Source: Bacteroidales bacterium (GTDB lineage: Bacteria > Bacteroidota > Bacteroidia > Bacteroidales > Bacteroidaceae). From it: a stretch of 44,531 nt of DNA. Below the pieces are notes generated by a model that saw nothing but the letters and a program-made list of their open reading frames with translations, ran no database searches and had not been told where the DNA came from. Made by a program: the position numbers and the translations under genes. Location: the NCBI GenBank assembly GCA_015654535.1, contig JAATGU010000040.1, forward strand, positions 1 to 44,531, read 5' to 3'. This document shows, piece after piece, positions 1 through 9,399 of this stretch; within the stretch, counting starts at the first letter, position 1; each line of letters starts with the position of its first letter.

Positions 1-719
1 ATATACAAAATGAAGTCAGGGCGCGCAGACTGACTATTAAGGGAATCTATCAGACTAATTTTTCCGAATATGACAATCTGTTTCTACTCACAGACATTCA
101 CACGGTGAATCATCTCAATCAATGGGAACCGGAGCAAGCCACTGGTATGGAAATTCAGATTACGAATTATGATCAATTGGATCAAGTAGCCTATAATATT
201 TATCATCATGTGGATAAAGAAGTTGATAAATATGGTGGCGTGTATTATGTGCAAACCGTAGAACAATTGAATCCGGCGGTCTTTGCCTGGCTTGGTCTGT
301 TGGATATGAACGTATGGGTGATACTTATTTTAATGGTTGGAGTCGCTGGATTTACAATGATTTCCGGTTTACTGATTATTATTCTGGAGAGAACCAATAT
401 GATTGGAATTCTTAAAGCTCTTGGAGCTAAGAATTTCAGTATTCGTGGCATTTTTCTTTATTTATCAGTCTTTTTGATAGGGAAGGGAATGTTTTGGGGA
501 AATGTAGTCGGATTGTTATTTTGCTTCATTCAATCAAAATTTGAAATATTCAAGTTGAATCCAGAAACTTATTATATTGATCATGTACCCGTAGAGTTCA
601 ATATCTGGATTTTTCTGCTCATCAATGCGGGCACATTTATTGCTTCTGTGTTGATGTTACTTGGTCCTTCATACCTGATTGCCAAGATACATCCGGCAAA
701 GTCCATACGTTTTGAATAG
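1..719 (+). CDS. ABC transporter permease, FtsX/LolC-E type (5' truncated)
   Basis: The frame is open from the left window edge (first full codon at base 3) to the TAG at 717-719, so the N-terminal part lies outside; an ATG at 105 is internal. About 238 residues are visible: a periplasmic stretch, then a hydrophobic segment after 'MNVWVILILMVG', the motif 'ERTNMIGILKALGA' and two further membrane segments. The conserved 'E(R)xxxIGxLKALGA' loop after the second transmembrane helix, and the end 'HPAKSIRFE', are typical of FtsX-domain permeases such as LolC/LolE that release lipoproteins or other substrates from the inner membrane. The substrate cannot be told from sequence, and no ATPase partner lies next to it here. 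Family call is firm, role is inferred. Confidence 0.85.
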   Translation, partial: IQNEVRARRLTIKGIYQTNFSEYDNLFLLTDIHTVNHLNQWEPEQATGMEIQITNYDQLDQVAYNIYHHVDKEVDKYGGVYYVQTVEQLNPAVFAWLGLLDMNVWVILILMVGVAGFTMISGLLIIILERTNMIGILKALGAKNFSIRGIFLYLSVFLIGKGMFWGNVVGLLFCFIQSKFEIFKLNPETYYIDHVPVEFNIWIFLLINAGTFIASVLMLLGPSYLIAKIHPAKSIRFE

Positions 720-770
720 CGGGAAAAATCTTTTTTGCTGTTTATTAACAACAAATAATACAATATGACA

Positions 771-778
771 TAACTTTG
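771..778 (+). promoter_or_regulatory. Bacteroides -7 box upstream of pafA
   Basis: TAACTTTG matches the Bacteroides -7 consensus TAnnTTTG exactly and lies about 65 bases before the pafA ATG. No properly spaced -33 TTG is visible. Confidence 0.45.
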
Positions 779-842
779 TCATATAAAATGTGGAACTTTG
801 CTAGATATAATGATTATTTGTATTTAAATAGAACTATACAAC

Positions 843-2504
843 ATGAAAGTTATCAAAGTTTTTTCATTCCTTTTTATCCTTGCATGTTTGCCTTTACATG
901 CGCAAGTTGCAAAGGGTAACCCCTCGGAAGGAGCCCTTCCACGTCCCAAGTTGGTTGTGGGAATCGTAGTAGACCAAATGCGTTGGGATTATCTCTACCG
1001 TTATTATCAGCGTTATCAAAAAGATGGATTTAAACGACTCTTAAATGAAGGGTTCAGTTGTGAAAATACGATGCTGAACTATATTCCTACCTATACGGCG
1101 ATTGGTCATAGCACAATCTATTCCGGTTCGGTGCCAGCTATTAGTGGAATAGCGGGTAATAATTTTATTATTCAGGCTACTGGTAAATCAATGTATTGCA
1201 CGGATGATGATTCAGTGACAAGCGTGGGAAGTGATTCAGACGCAGGAAAAATGTCCCCAAAGAACTTATTGGTTTCCACAGTTACCGATGAGCTAAGATT
1301 AGCTACCAATTTTCACTCTAAAGTGATTGGTGTGGCGCTCAAAGATCGTGCTTCTATTCTTCCTGCCGGTCATGCTGCCAACGCCGCATACTGGTTTGAT
1401 GACAAAGCAGGCAAATTTATCTCTAGTACTTATTACATGACTCAACTTCCTGGATGGGTGAATGAATTTAATAAAAAGAATTTAGCGGAAAAATATCTGA
1501 AACAAGATTGGAATACGCTTTATCCCATTGAATCATATACACAGAGCTGCCCCGATGACAATTCCTATGAAGGAAAATTTAAAGGAACAAGTGCTCCTGT
1601 ATTGCCGGTGAGAACATCTGAACTTTACAAAGAAGCTGGTTTAGGGCTGATCCGTAACACTCCTTATGGAAACTCTCTTACGTTAGATATGGCAAAAGCT
1701 GCTTTGGATGGTGAAGCTTTGGGACAAGGAGAATATACTGATTTCCTGGCAGTGAGTTTTTCTTCCCCTGATTATATAGGCCATCAATTTGGACCTAATT
1801 CAGTGGAAGTAGAGGATACTTACCTCCGACTGGATAAAAACATAGCCACTCTTCTTCATTATTTAGATCAGAAGGTAGGTAAAGGTAACTATGCTGTTTT
1901 TCTTACGGCTGATCATGGAGCAGCTCATAATGTAGGTTTCCTTACCGATCATAAAATACCTGCCGGAGCATGGAATGAAAAGGACATTATTAAAGGTTTG
2001 AATACTCTGTTACAGCAAAAATATAATGTAGCTGACTTGGTATTAAGCGCAATGAATTATCAAATTCATTTTAATAATGAAACGATTGCTGCTAATCATC
2101 TTAATGTGGAAGATTTGAAACCTATATGCATTGACTTCCTGAATAAAAAAGAAGGAGTAGCTTGGGCGGTAGATATGAATAAGGTAAATGAGGCTAATCT
2201 GCCTCAAGCTGTGCGTGAACGCACAATGAATGGTTATAATCGTGAGAGAAGTGGAGTGATTCAAGTTATCATGAAACCGGGGTTCTATGAATCTTCTTCA
2301 CTCCATCCTACCGGAACAACTCATGGAACCTGGAATCCTTACGACGCGCATATCCCACTTGTATGGATGGGTTGGGGTATTAACCACGGAGCGAGTAGAA
2401 AGAGTGTGAATATGACTGATATTGCTCCCACTGTTGCCGCACTGTTACACATACAAATGCCTAACGGTTGCATCGGTGAACCGATTGTTGATGTGTTGAA
2501 GTGA
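843..2504 (+). CDS. pafA: PafA-type alkaline phosphatase
   Basis: A periplasmic, metal-dependent phosphomonoesterase that frees phosphate from organic esters. The 553 residues begin with a signal peptide ending near 'PLHAQ'. The alkaline phosphatase superfamily core is visible: Asp44 in 'VVDQM', a Thr nucleophile at Thr85 in 'PTYTAIGH', Asn106, Lys167 and Arg169 in 'LKDRAS', the metal site 'SSPDYIGHQFGP', 'TADHGAAHN' and the last metal His in 'HPTGTTHGTWNP'. The spacing from the first Asp to Thr to Asn (41, then 21 residues) equals that of the characterised Elizabethkingia PafA as I recall it. Length is normal. It stands alone between a permease and a convergent glycosyltransferase, and ends before a strong hairpin. 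No Pho box was recognised. Confidence 0.9.
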   Translation: MKVIKVFSFLFILACLPLHAQVAKGNPSEGALPRPKLVVGIVVDQMRWDYLYRYYQRYQKDGFKRLLNEGFSCENTMLNYIPTYTAIGHSTIYSGSVPAISGIAGNNFIIQATGKSMYCTDDDSVTSVGSDSDAGKMSPKNLLVSTVTDELRLATNFHSKVIGVALKDRASILPAGHAANAAYWFDDKAGKFISSTYYMTQLPGWVNEFNKKNLAEKYLKQDWNTLYPIESYTQSCPDDNSYEGKFKGTSAPVLPVRTSELYKEAGLGLIRNTPYGNSLTLDMAKAALDGEALGQGEYTDFLAVSFSSPDYIGHQFGPNSVEVEDTYLRLDKNIATLLHYLDQKVGKGNYAVFLTADHGAAHNVGFLTDHKIPAGAWNEKDIIKGLNTLLQQKYNVADLVLSAMNYQIHFNNETIAANHLNVEDLKPICIDFLNKKEGVAWAVDMNKVNEANLPQAVRERTMNGYNRERSGVIQVIMKPGFYESSSLHPTGTTHGTWNPYDAHIPLVWMGWGINHGASRKSVNMTDIAPTVAALLHIQMPNGCIGEPIVDVLK

Positions 2505-2510
2505 TCTATA

Positions 2511-2572
2511 AGAATAAAATAAAAAGAGGATGTTCAAAATTCGTTTTGAACATCCTCTTTTTATTTTATTCT
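2511..2572. terminator. Bidirectional terminator, 29-bp perfect hairpin
   Basis: Perfect inverted repeat with arms 2511-2539 and 2544-2572 around a TTCG tetraloop. The inner arm is GC-containing (AGAGGATGTTC) and the outer arm is A/T-rich, giving a T-rich tail in both directions. It lies between the convergent pafA and glycosyltransferase genes and should serve both. Confidence 0.9.
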
Positions 2573-2587
2573 TTTCTATTCTAATGT

Positions 2588-3757
2588 TTATCTTCTCATG
2601 AAATCTCCTTTACCACGGAACCTTCTGTATAGTCTGAACTTTAAACTATCAAGGGGTTGCGTGATATCAAAAATGGGCAGAGTAAAGTAATAATGCCTCT
2701 CGCCTAAGTCTGATGATGTTCGATTAATAACTACTGCTTGCAAAATATACCGGAGTATGTATGCCAGGATTGCTATCGCTAGTGCTATCCATTGTTGATT
2801 AATGGCACTGAATGTTGTAATAGTTATAAAAGTAGCCAAAAAGAGCAAACGGGAGGTGGTTTCAAACCCTGCAAGATATCGTTGCATTCCATGATAGAAG
2901 CGTGAAGTGGCAATATAACTTACCTTTTCCTCTTTCCAGGTTTTATATCTGTCTATCGGCTCCATACGGACATTTGCATCTGTGGCAAGTTCTACTCTGG
3001 TATTGAAGGATGTTGCAACCTCATTGACAAATAAATCGTCATCTCCTCGTTGTAGATTCAGGTGAGAAGAGAATCCTTTATTTTTAAAAAATAATTCTTT
3101 CCGATAAGCCAAATTACGGCCAATGCCCATGTATGGTTTATCAATTAGGGCAAATCCAAGATAACGCATTGACATTAGTAAATTACTAAATGAAATTTTA
3201 CGCTGTAACCATCCTTTTCCTTGCTCATATCCGCTGTATCCCAACACAATTTCTGTTCGGGGAGAGAAATTTCTTGCCATTAATTTCAACCAATCTTTGC
3301 TTGCCGGACGGCAATTGGCTTCGGTAAAAACCAACCAATTGTGTTTGCTGGCTTTTATTCCCACTGTCATGGCCAACTTCTTTCGGCTGATATAACGTCC
3401 TCCGTCAGGGGTAAAGGTGCGATAAAGGTTGGTATATGTTTCTTCAAATTTTGAAAGAACATCTTCACTTTCATCCGTGGAACCGTCGTTGACTACGATA
3501 ACCTCGAATTCAGGATAATCTTGTTCAAGTACATAAGGTAAATACTTTTGTAGATTTTCCGATTCATTGCTGGCACAAATAATAACGGAAATTGGAGGGT
3601 AATCTGTGTTATAGACTAAATCTTCCCGATCAGCAGCTTTGAAGCGTGCATGTATCTGATTGTATAGGCTGAAATAATAAGTTATTTGTATAATGAGAAA
3701 TAAGCCCAGTGCAGCCAGTAATATAATTTCAGCCAAGTTGAAGGTAAATAAGTTCAT
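2588..3757 (-). CDS. Membrane-anchored family 2 glycosyltransferase
   Basis: A 389-residue GT2 enzyme, expected to transfer a sugar from a nucleotide sugar to a lipid or polysaccharide acceptor at the inner face of the membrane. Residues 8-30 form a membrane helix. The GT-A core follows: 'SVIICASNESENLQ' near residue 57, 'VIVVNDGSTDES' (nucleotide-binding DGS), 'TEANCRPAS' (metal-binding position) and 'RGDDDLFVNE' (catalytic-base region). Two more hydrophobic helices lie near residues 300-345. It is a single gene with its own -7 box upstream, separated from lysA by a terminator. Neither donor nor acceptor can be predicted; no polysaccharide cluster surrounds it. Confidence 0.88.
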   Translation of the reverse strand: MNLFTFNLAEIILLAALGLFLIIQITYYFSLYNQIHARFKAADREDLVYNTDYPPISVIICASNESENLQKYLPYVLEQDYPEFEVIVVNDGSTDESEDVLSKFEETYTNLYRTFTPDGGRYISRKKLAMTVGIKASKHNWLVFTEANCRPASKDWLKLMARNFSPRTEIVLGYSGYEQGKGWLQRKISFSNLLMSMRYLGFALIDKPYMGIGRNLAYRKELFFKNKGFSSHLNLQRGDDDLFVNEVATSFNTRVELATDANVRMEPIDRYKTWKEEKVSYIATSRFYHGMQRYLAGFETTSRLLFLATFITITTFSAINQQWIALAIAILAYILRYILQAVVINRTSSDLGERHYYFTLPIFDITQPLDSLKFRLYRRFRGKGDFMRR

Positions 3758-3786
3758 TGCTTCTTTTTCTGTTTATTTTCTTGCTG

Positions 3787-3794
3787 CAAAAGTA
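3787..3794 (-). promoter_or_regulatory. -7 box for the glycosyltransferase gene
   Basis: On the minus strand TACTTTTG matches TAnnTTTG and lies about 30 bases upstream of the start codon at 3757. A spaced -33 TTG was not seen. Confidence 0.5.
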
Positions 3795-3879
3795 CTCTAA
3801 ATATTGGAATAATAAGAAATAGTTCGTATGATTTTGCTACATTAAATTTTATCAGAGAGCTGTTTTTCTGCATATAACA

Positions 3880-3914
3880 AAAGCGGCAAGAACATTTTAA
3901 ATCCTTGCCGCCTT
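3880..3914 (-). terminator. Terminator after lysA
   Basis: On the minus strand the stem GCGGCAAG / CTTGCCGC (3883-3911) encloses a 13-base loop and is followed by TTTTG. It lies 19 bases beyond the lysA stop and should end the purU-to-lysA operon. Confidence 0.8.
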
Positions 3915-3932
3915 CTATTATTGATTTTTAAA

Positions 3933-5093
3933 TTACATCAGCTCATCTGACGTGTAACCTTTGGGTAATGCTCTGCAATTATAACCGGAAGCCATAATCT
4001 CACCATACGCTCCGGCAGAACGAAGAGCGAAAATATCTCCTCGTCTGGCTTTATTCAATTCAATATCTTTACCAAATACATCTGATGATTCACAAATGGG
4101 TCCTACTACATCATACTTTTCCAGAGGTTCTTCAGAGGTAATATTCTCTATTTTATGATAGGCTTGATAGAGTGCCGGGCGAATCAGATCAGTCATACCA
4201 CCATCCAGAATGGCGAATTGCTTGTTAACTCCTTGCTTCACATATAAAACTTTACTGATAAGGTTTCCACACTGAGCAACAATTGATCGTCCTAACTCAA
4301 AATGTAAAGTTTGAGAGGAACGTAACTTCAAATGTTTGTGAAAGGTAGAAAAGTATGCGGCAAATTCAGGAATTGATTGTCGGTTGGGATGATGGTAGTC
4401 AATACCCAATCCTCCACCAACATTAATATGTTCCACAATAATGCGGCGGTTGTACATACTCTCTTGTATTTCATTGATCCGATTGCACAGTCCAACAAAA
4501 TCTGCCATATCAAGTATTTGTGATCCAATATGAAAATGAAGTCCTATTAATTTTACATTTGGAAGAACATTCACTGTATCCAACACTTTATCCACATCTT
4601 CCAGATTGATACCGAATTTATTCTCTTTCAGTCCTGTGGTAATGTTAGCGTGGGTATGTGCATTTACATTAGGATTAATGCGTAAGGCTATAGGTGCTAT
4701 TTTACCTTTTGCACCAGCTAACTCATTAATAACTTCAAGTTCGGGGATAGACTCTACGTTAAAACAAAAAATATTATAATCTAATCCGAGATTAATTTCC
4801 CAATCGGCTTTTCCTACTCCGGCAAATGCAATTTTAGAAGCAGGGAAACCGGCTTTAATGGCCGCGCGAATTTCCCCGCCACTCACGCAGTCTGCACCCA
4901 GATAGTTTTCCCGAATAATGGAGAGCACCTTGGGATTGGCATTTGCTTTAATGGCGTAGTGGACAATATAGTTGCCATACTTTTTTGCTTCGTTATTAAC
5001 GCAATAAAGTGTGTCCCGTAGTATTTTAGTATCGTAGAAATAGAAGGGTGTCTTCATTTCACGAAATTTATTTATAGGGAAAGTTCCTTTCAT
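3933..5093 (-). CDS. lysA: Diaminopimelate decarboxylase
   Basis: Catalyses the last step of lysine synthesis, decarboxylating meso-diaminopimelate with pyridoxal phosphate. The 386-residue protein is an alanine-racemase-fold (fold III) decarboxylase: PLP lysine Lys49 in 'HYAIKANANPK', 'HFHIGSQI', the phosphate-binding glycine loop 'GGGLGIDY', 'ELGRSIVAQCG', catalytic Cys in 'CESSDVFGKD' and 'GAYGEIMASGYN' near the C terminus. It is slightly shorter than E. coli LysA (about 420). It starts 15 bases after the aspartate kinase stop, so the first and last enzymes of the branch are co-transcribed. A terminator follows. Confidence 0.95.
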   Translation of the reverse strand: MKGTFPINKFREMKTPFYFYDTKILRDTLYCVNNEAKKYGNYIVHYAIKANANPKVLSIIRENYLGADCVSGGEIRAAIKAGFPASKIAFAGVGKADWEINLGLDYNIFCFNVESIPELEVINELAGAKGKIAPIALRINPNVNAHTHANITTGLKENKFGINLEDVDKVLDTVNVLPNVKLIGLHFHIGSQILDMADFVGLCNRINEIQESMYNRRIIVEHINVGGGLGIDYHHPNRQSIPEFAAYFSTFHKHLKLRSSQTLHFELGRSIVAQCGNLISKVLYVKQGVNKQFAILDGGMTDLIRPALYQAYHKIENITSEEPLEKYDVVGPICESSDVFGKDIELNKARRGDIFALRSAGAYGEIMASGYNCRALPKGYTSDELM

Positions 5094-5108
5094 ATATATG
5101 TTTATCTA

Positions 5109-6428
5109 TTATTTTTTATTGAACAGCATATTACTAAGTGATTGTAATGCTTCTTTCTTGTCGGATTCCCGGATAAGGAATGAAATATTATAATTGCTTC
5201 CTCCGAAAGAAATCATGCGAACAGGAATATTACGCATTGCATCAAGAGCTGTAGCCTCGAATCCTACATTTTCCCATTGTAAATCTCCTACAACACAGAT
5301 GATGCACATATCTTTATCGATAGTGACTGTACCATATTTTTTCAGATCGTTTAGAATTTCTCCTAAATGTTTCGTATTGTCAATAGATACGGAAACGCCT
5401 ACTTCTGAAGTACAAATCATATCTATCGACGTTTGATAGCTCTCAAATATTTCAAATACTTTACGTAAGAATCCATGAGCCAACAACATGCGGCTCGATT
5501 TTATTTTAATAGCAGTGATATTATCTTTGGCAGCGACTGCTTTGATTTTATCTTTTTCTGTTTCGTTAGAAATTAATGTTCCCGGGGCTGATGGATCCAT
5601 TGTGTTAAGCAAACGTACTGGAATATTAGCATATTTAGCGGGCTGCACACAAGTGGGGTGAAGAATCTTTGCTCCAAAATAGGCTAACTCGGCAGCTTCC
5701 TCGAAATGTAACTGACGAACTGGAGCTGTTTTTTCAACTACTCGTGGATCGTTATTGTGAAGCCCGTCAATATCCGTCCAAATCTGAATTTCGGAAGCAT
5801 TAATAGCTGCACCAATTAACGAAGCAGTATAGTCACTTCCTCCACGTTGCAGATTATCGATTTCACCATAAGCATTTTTACAAATAAAGCCTTGGGTGAT
5901 ATAAATGTCGGCATCAGGATAAAGTTCTAACTGTATTTGAAGCTTATCTTTAATATAAGTAGGGTCCGGTTCTGCATTTTTGTCTGTACGCATAAATTCC
6001 AAAGCAGGTAGTAAGATAGAATTTAATCCACATTCACAAAGATAATTATTAACCATTGCCGTGGAAATTAACTCTCCTTGTGCAAGAACCACTTTCTCTT
6101 CAAAAAGTGTAAAGAGATCTTTGGTATATGAACGGATATAATCAAAATGAGATTTAATAATTTCCAGTCCTTTTTGTTTATATTCTGCTGTAGAGTAAAG
6201 TTTATCAACGTGTTGTTTATACTCTTTCTCTAATCTGTTAATGACTTCATTAGCCCCTTCGGGATTCTTTTTATATAAGTAATCCGAAATTTCAACTAAG
6301 GTGTTTGTCGTTCCAGACATAGCTGAAAGCACTACGATTTTCTTTTCACCATCAGTAATTAATTTGGCAACTTCTTTCATCCGTTCGGCAGAACCAACGG
6401 AAGTACCTCCAAACTTTAAAACTTTCAT
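5109..6428 (-). CDS. lysC: Monofunctional aspartate kinase (LysC type)
   Basis: Phosphorylates aspartate, the entry to the lysine, threonine and methionine family. It has 439 residues, the size of E. coli LysC, with no fused homoserine dehydrogenase. The N terminus 'MKVLKFGGTSVGS' is the kinase signature. 'GGSDYTASLIGAA' near residue 200 binds ATP and aspartate. The C-terminal roughly 130 residues form two ACT domains, expected to bind a feedback amino acid, probably lysine given lysA next door. It lies 24 bases after the ftsE-like gene and 15 before lysA. No lysine riboswitch is present, as expected for an internal operon gene. Confidence 0.93.
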   Translation of the reverse strand: MKVLKFGGTSVGSAERMKEVAKLITDGEKKIVVLSAMSGTTNTLVEISDYLYKKNPEGANEVINRLEKEYKQHVDKLYSTAEYKQKGLEIIKSHFDYIRSYTKDLFTLFEEKVVLAQGELISTAMVNNYLCECGLNSILLPALEFMRTDKNAEPDPTYIKDKLQIQLELYPDADIYITQGFICKNAYGEIDNLQRGGSDYTASLIGAAINASEIQIWTDIDGLHNNDPRVVEKTAPVRQLHFEEAAELAYFGAKILHPTCVQPAKYANIPVRLLNTMDPSAPGTLISNETEKDKIKAVAAKDNITAIKIKSSRMLLAHGFLRKVFEIFESYQTSIDMICTSEVGVSVSIDNTKHLGEILNDLKKYGTVTIDKDMCIICVVGDLQWENVGFEATALDAMRNIPVRMISFGGSNYNISFLIRESDKKEALQSLSNMLFNKK

Positions 6429-6452
6429 TTTCTTTACACTATTAAATGGTTA

Positions 6453-7259
6453 TTATTCTTTTCCCGTCTCTTCTTCACTTACAAACTCAGCTTGTCCGGC
6501 TGCTATATCTAAGTGCGATTCGTCTTTTTCAACTTCTTCATTGATTGCAGTCTCTCTTTCGATTGCTACTTCAACAGGATAAAACTCGCGGGTTACATTT
6601 TTGAACTCATGATTTTCACATCGATATACTTCTCCTGGAAATTCTTTTATAAACAGAAGATTATGTGTGGTCATTATTACGGAAGAGCCTGTATGGCTAA
6701 TGCTGTGAAGTAACTCAACCAACTTTCTTCCTGTCTCTATATCCAGATTTCCGGTAGGTTCATCTGCTAAAATAATAGAAGGAGAATTTAATATTGCTCT
6801 GGCAATAACAATACGTTGTTGCTCTCCACCGGAAAGCTCGTTAGGAAATTTAGATCCTTTGTCTGCCATTCCCACTTGTTTCAAAACGTCTTCTATCCGT
6901 TCATCTATCTCATGCTTGTCTTTCCAATCAGTGGCACGCAATACAAATTTTAAGTTGTCATATACCGTTCGGTCTGTGAGCAACTGAAAATCTTGAAATA
7001 CAATTCCTAACTGTCTTCTTAGTTGCGGAATATTTTTTCGTTTAATGGTCAGTAGATTATTTCCTAATACTTCTGCTTCTCCTGAAACGATACTCAATTC
7101 TCCATAAATAGTTTTGAGCAGGCTCGTTTTTCCTGAGCCAACCTTACCTATTATATATATAAAATCGCCGGCTTTTAGTTCGATGTTCACATTACTGAGC
7201 ACACAAAGCTCTTGCTGGGCAATTTCTACATTTTGATAGCTAATGAGAGTTTCGCTCAT
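6453..7259 (-). CDS. ftsE: FtsE-like ABC ATPase with acidic C-terminal tail
   Basis: A cytoplasmic ABC ATPase of the FtsE/LolD group; FtsE works with FtsX to control peptidoglycan hydrolases at division. In 268 residues one sees Walker A 'GKVGSGKTS', Q-loop 'VFQDFQLL', signature 'LSGGEQQR', Walker B 'IILADEPTGNLD' and the H-loop 'MTTHN'. The core ends near residue 222, the normal FtsE length; about 45 Glu-rich residues follow with no recognised domain. No ftsX gene is adjacent, which is unusual compared with ftsE-ftsX pairs elsewhere, so its partner must be encoded outside or the name is only approximate. It sits between hisIE (12 bases) and lysC (24 bases) in the amino acid operon. Confidence 0.82.
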   Translation of the reverse strand: MSETLISYQNVEIAQQELCVLSNVNIELKAGDFIYIIGKVGSGKTSLLKTIYGELSIVSGEAEVLGNNLLTIKRKNIPQLRRQLGIVFQDFQLLTDRTVYDNLKFVLRATDWKDKHEIDERIEDVLKQVGMADKGSKFPNELSGGEQQRIVIARAILNSPSIILADEPTGNLDIETGRKLVELLHSISHTGSSVIMTTHNLLFIKEFPGEVYRCENHEFKNVTREFYPVEVAIERETAINEEVEKDESHLDIAAGQAEFVSEEETGKE

Positions 7260-7271
7260 ATTTTTTTATTT

Positions 7272-7868
7272 TTATTCTTTATGTCTTTTTTTAAGCTCAC
7301 GAGCCAAATCTTCCATTCGATATCCTTTGGATGTGAGTAATACAATCAAGTGATAAATCAAATCCGATGCTTCATAGATCAAGCGGTCGTCCGTTCCGTT
7401 TGTAGCTTCAATAACTGTTTCTACTGCCTCTTCACCTACTTTCTGAGCCATACGGTTCACTCCTGAATTAAATAAGGAAGTGGTATAAGACTTTTCGGGC
7501 ATTTCTTCATGACGTTTGCAGATAAAATCCTGCAAATACTTTAGAAACATAATATCTTCTGTATTTTCTTCTCCCCAACAAGTATCTGCACCAGTATGGC
7601 AAACAGGTCCTACAGGATTCACTTTTATCAACAAAGTATCTTTGTCACAATCCTCTTTGACAGAAACTACATTTAGAAAGTTTCCACTCTCTTCGCCCTT
7701 TGTCCAAAGTCTTTTCTTTGTGCGGCTAAAGAATGTTACTTTTCCAGTTGATACGGTTTTTTCGTATGCTTCTTTGTTCATGAATCCTAACATCAATACT
7801 TTTGAGGTAAGATTATCTTGTATAATTGCCGGAAGTAATCCTTCCATTTTATTAAAATCTAAATCCAT
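7272..7868 (-). CDS. hisI: Bifunctional phosphoribosyl-AMP cyclohydrolase / phosphoribosyl-ATP pyrophosphatase
   Basis: Carries out the second and third steps of histidine synthesis. The N-terminal half (about residues 1-105) is the HisI cyclohydrolase, with 'MNKEAYEKT', 'FFSRTKKRLWTKGEESGN' and the zinc-site pattern 'VCHTGADTCWGE'. The C-terminal half is the HisE helical pyrophosphatase, with 'KVGEEAVETVIEA' and 'EASDLIYHLIVLL' carrying the metal-binding Glu and Asp residues. Length 198 matches fused HisIE proteins (203 in E. coli). It follows hisF after 36 bases. Confidence 0.95.
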   Translation of the reverse strand: MDLDFNKMEGLLPAIIQDNLTSKVLMLGFMNKEAYEKTVSTGKVTFFSRTKKRLWTKGEESGNFLNVVSVKEDCDKDTLLIKVNPVGPVCHTGADTCWGEENTEDIMFLKYLQDFICKRHEEMPEKSYTTSLFNSGVNRMAQKVGEEAVETVIEATNGTDDRLIYEASDLIYHLIVLLTSKGYRMEDLARELKKRHKE

Positions 7869-7904
7869 GATTATAATATAATTAATAATTCATAATTTGG
7901 CTTG

Positions 7905-8660
7905 TCATTTTCTGACAGTTATTCCTTGTGCGCAAAGATAAGCTTTTAATTCGGAAATCTTAATTTCTCCGAAGTGAAAAACACTGGCAGCCAATGCGGC
8001 ATCTGCTTTTCCTAATAGGAAAGCGTCTTTGAAATGTTCCATTGTACCAGCCCCTCCGGACGCAATGATCGGGATAGGCAAGGATTCAGAAAGAAGTGCC
8101 AATGTATCATTAGCATATCCGTTTTTTACTCCATCATGATTCATGCTGGTAAATAGAATTTCTCCGGCACCTCTATCGGCAGCCTCTTTAGCCCATGAAA
8201 TCAAGTCTTTATCTGTCTCAATGCGTCCTCCGTTGAGGTAACATTTCCATAGATTATCCTCTTCTTTTGCATCAATAGCCACTACACATACCTGAGATCC
8301 AAAATGCTGTGCAATGTCACTTATTAACTGTGGATTGCGAATGGCAGACGAATTAATGGAAACTTTATCCGCTCCGGCATTCAGTAATCTATCTACATCT
8401 CGTAATTCGTTAATTCCGCCGCCAACAGTGAAAGGTATATTGATATTGGCAGCCACTCTTTTAACCAGATCGGTGAAAGTCTTTCGTCCTTCATGGCTGG
8501 CAGTGATATCAAGAAAAACTAATTCGTCAGCCCCTTGCTCACTGTAAGCTTTACCCAGCTCTACCGGGTCTCCGGCTTCACGTAAGTCTATAAAGTTGGT
8601 TCCTTTCACAGTGGTTCCGTCTTTAATATCCAAACAAGGTATAATTCTTTTTGCTAACAT
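7905..8660 (-). CDS. hisF: Imidazole glycerol phosphate synthase cyclase subunit
   Basis: Uses ammonia delivered by HisH to turn PRFAR into imidazole glycerol phosphate and AICAR. It is a 251-residue (beta/alpha)8 barrel of normal size. Both catalytic aspartates are present: Asp11 in '[11 protein letters not shown]' and Asp130 in 'VVAIDAK'. The phosphate-binding loops 'TVGGGI' and 'IIASGGAGT' are intact. It lies 11 bases downstream of hisA. Confidence 0.96.
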   Translation of the reverse strand: MLAKRIIPCLDIKDGTTVKGTNFIDLREAGDPVELGKAYSEQGADELVFLDITASHEGRKTFTDLVKRVAANINIPFTVGGGINELRDVDRLLNAGADKVSINSSAIRNPQLISDIAQHFGSQVCVVAIDAKEEDNLWKCYLNGGRIETDKDLISWAKEAADRGAGEILFTSMNHDGVKNGYANDTLALLSESLPIPIIASGGAGTMEHFKDAFLLGKADAALAASVFHFGEIKISELKAYLCAQGITVRK

Positions 8661-8671
8661 TTCTAGTTGAT

Positions 8672-9391
8672 TTATATAAATATCTTTAGCTCTTTTAGTT
8701 CTATTTTCCCTTCATAAAGGGCTTTTCCGAATATAACCGCAGGAATTTTCGCTTCTTCGAGCTTAATAATATCGTCCATACAGCTTACTCCTCCGCTTGC
8801 AATTAAATAGAGAGAAGGGAACTTCTCTAAAATCTCTTTATAAAGTTCGACCGAAGGTCCTTGCAACATGCCGTCACATTCTATATCTGTGCAAATAACC
8901 TTTTGGATGCCCTTTTCTATGAATTGATTCAAAAACGGAATGAGTTCAATCTCTGTTCCATCTTTCCATCCGTTAACGGCTATCTTTTTATCTTTTACAT
9001 CTGCTCCGAGAATGATTTTATCAGCCCCGTATTTATTCAGCCATTGAGTAAACAGTTCTGGTTCTTTTACGGCAATACTTCCTCCGGTGATCATTTGTGC
9101 TCCACTTTCGAAAGCAATTGCTAAGTCTTCGTCACTTTTTATTCCACCTCCGAAATCAATGATTAAGGAAGTTTGTGTGGCAATTTGTTCCAATATCCGA
9201 TAATTGACAATATGGTGAGAGGCAGCTCCGTCAAGGTCGACCACATGAAGTCGGCGAATCCCGTTTGCTTCAAATTCCTTTGCTACCTCAACAGGACTTT
9301 CGTTATATATTTTCTTACTATTATAATCGCCTTTTGACAGACGTACACATTTTCCTTCAATAATATCTATAGCAGGGATAATTTCAATCAT
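8672..9391 (-). CDS. hisA: ProFAR isomerase
   Basis: The 239-residue barrel isomerises ProFAR to PRFAR, the substrate of HisF/HisH. The start '[18 protein letters not shown]' holds the first catalytic Asp (Asp9); the second is Asp131 in 'LGADVKD'. The phosphate loops 'IDFGGGI' and 'IASGGVS' separate it from HisF. It starts 8 bases after hisH ends. Confidence 0.95.
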   Translation of the reverse strand: MIEIIPAIDIIEGKCVRLSKGDYNSKKIYNESPVEVAKEFEANGIRRLHVVDLDGAASHHIVNYRILEQIATQTSLIIDFGGGIKSDEDLAIAFESGAQMITGGSIAVKEPELFTQWLNKYGADKIILGADVKDKKIAVNGWKDGTEIELIPFLNQFIEKGIQKVICTDIECDGMLQGPSVELYKEILEKFPSLYLIASGGVSCMDDIIKLEEAKIPAVIFGKALYEGKIELKELKIFI

Positions 9392-9399
9392 AATCTATT

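Noticed and set aside
84..266. Small minus-strand frame at the left edge
   Set aside because: Antisense to the truncated permease gene, whose frame is open to the edge and has family motifs.
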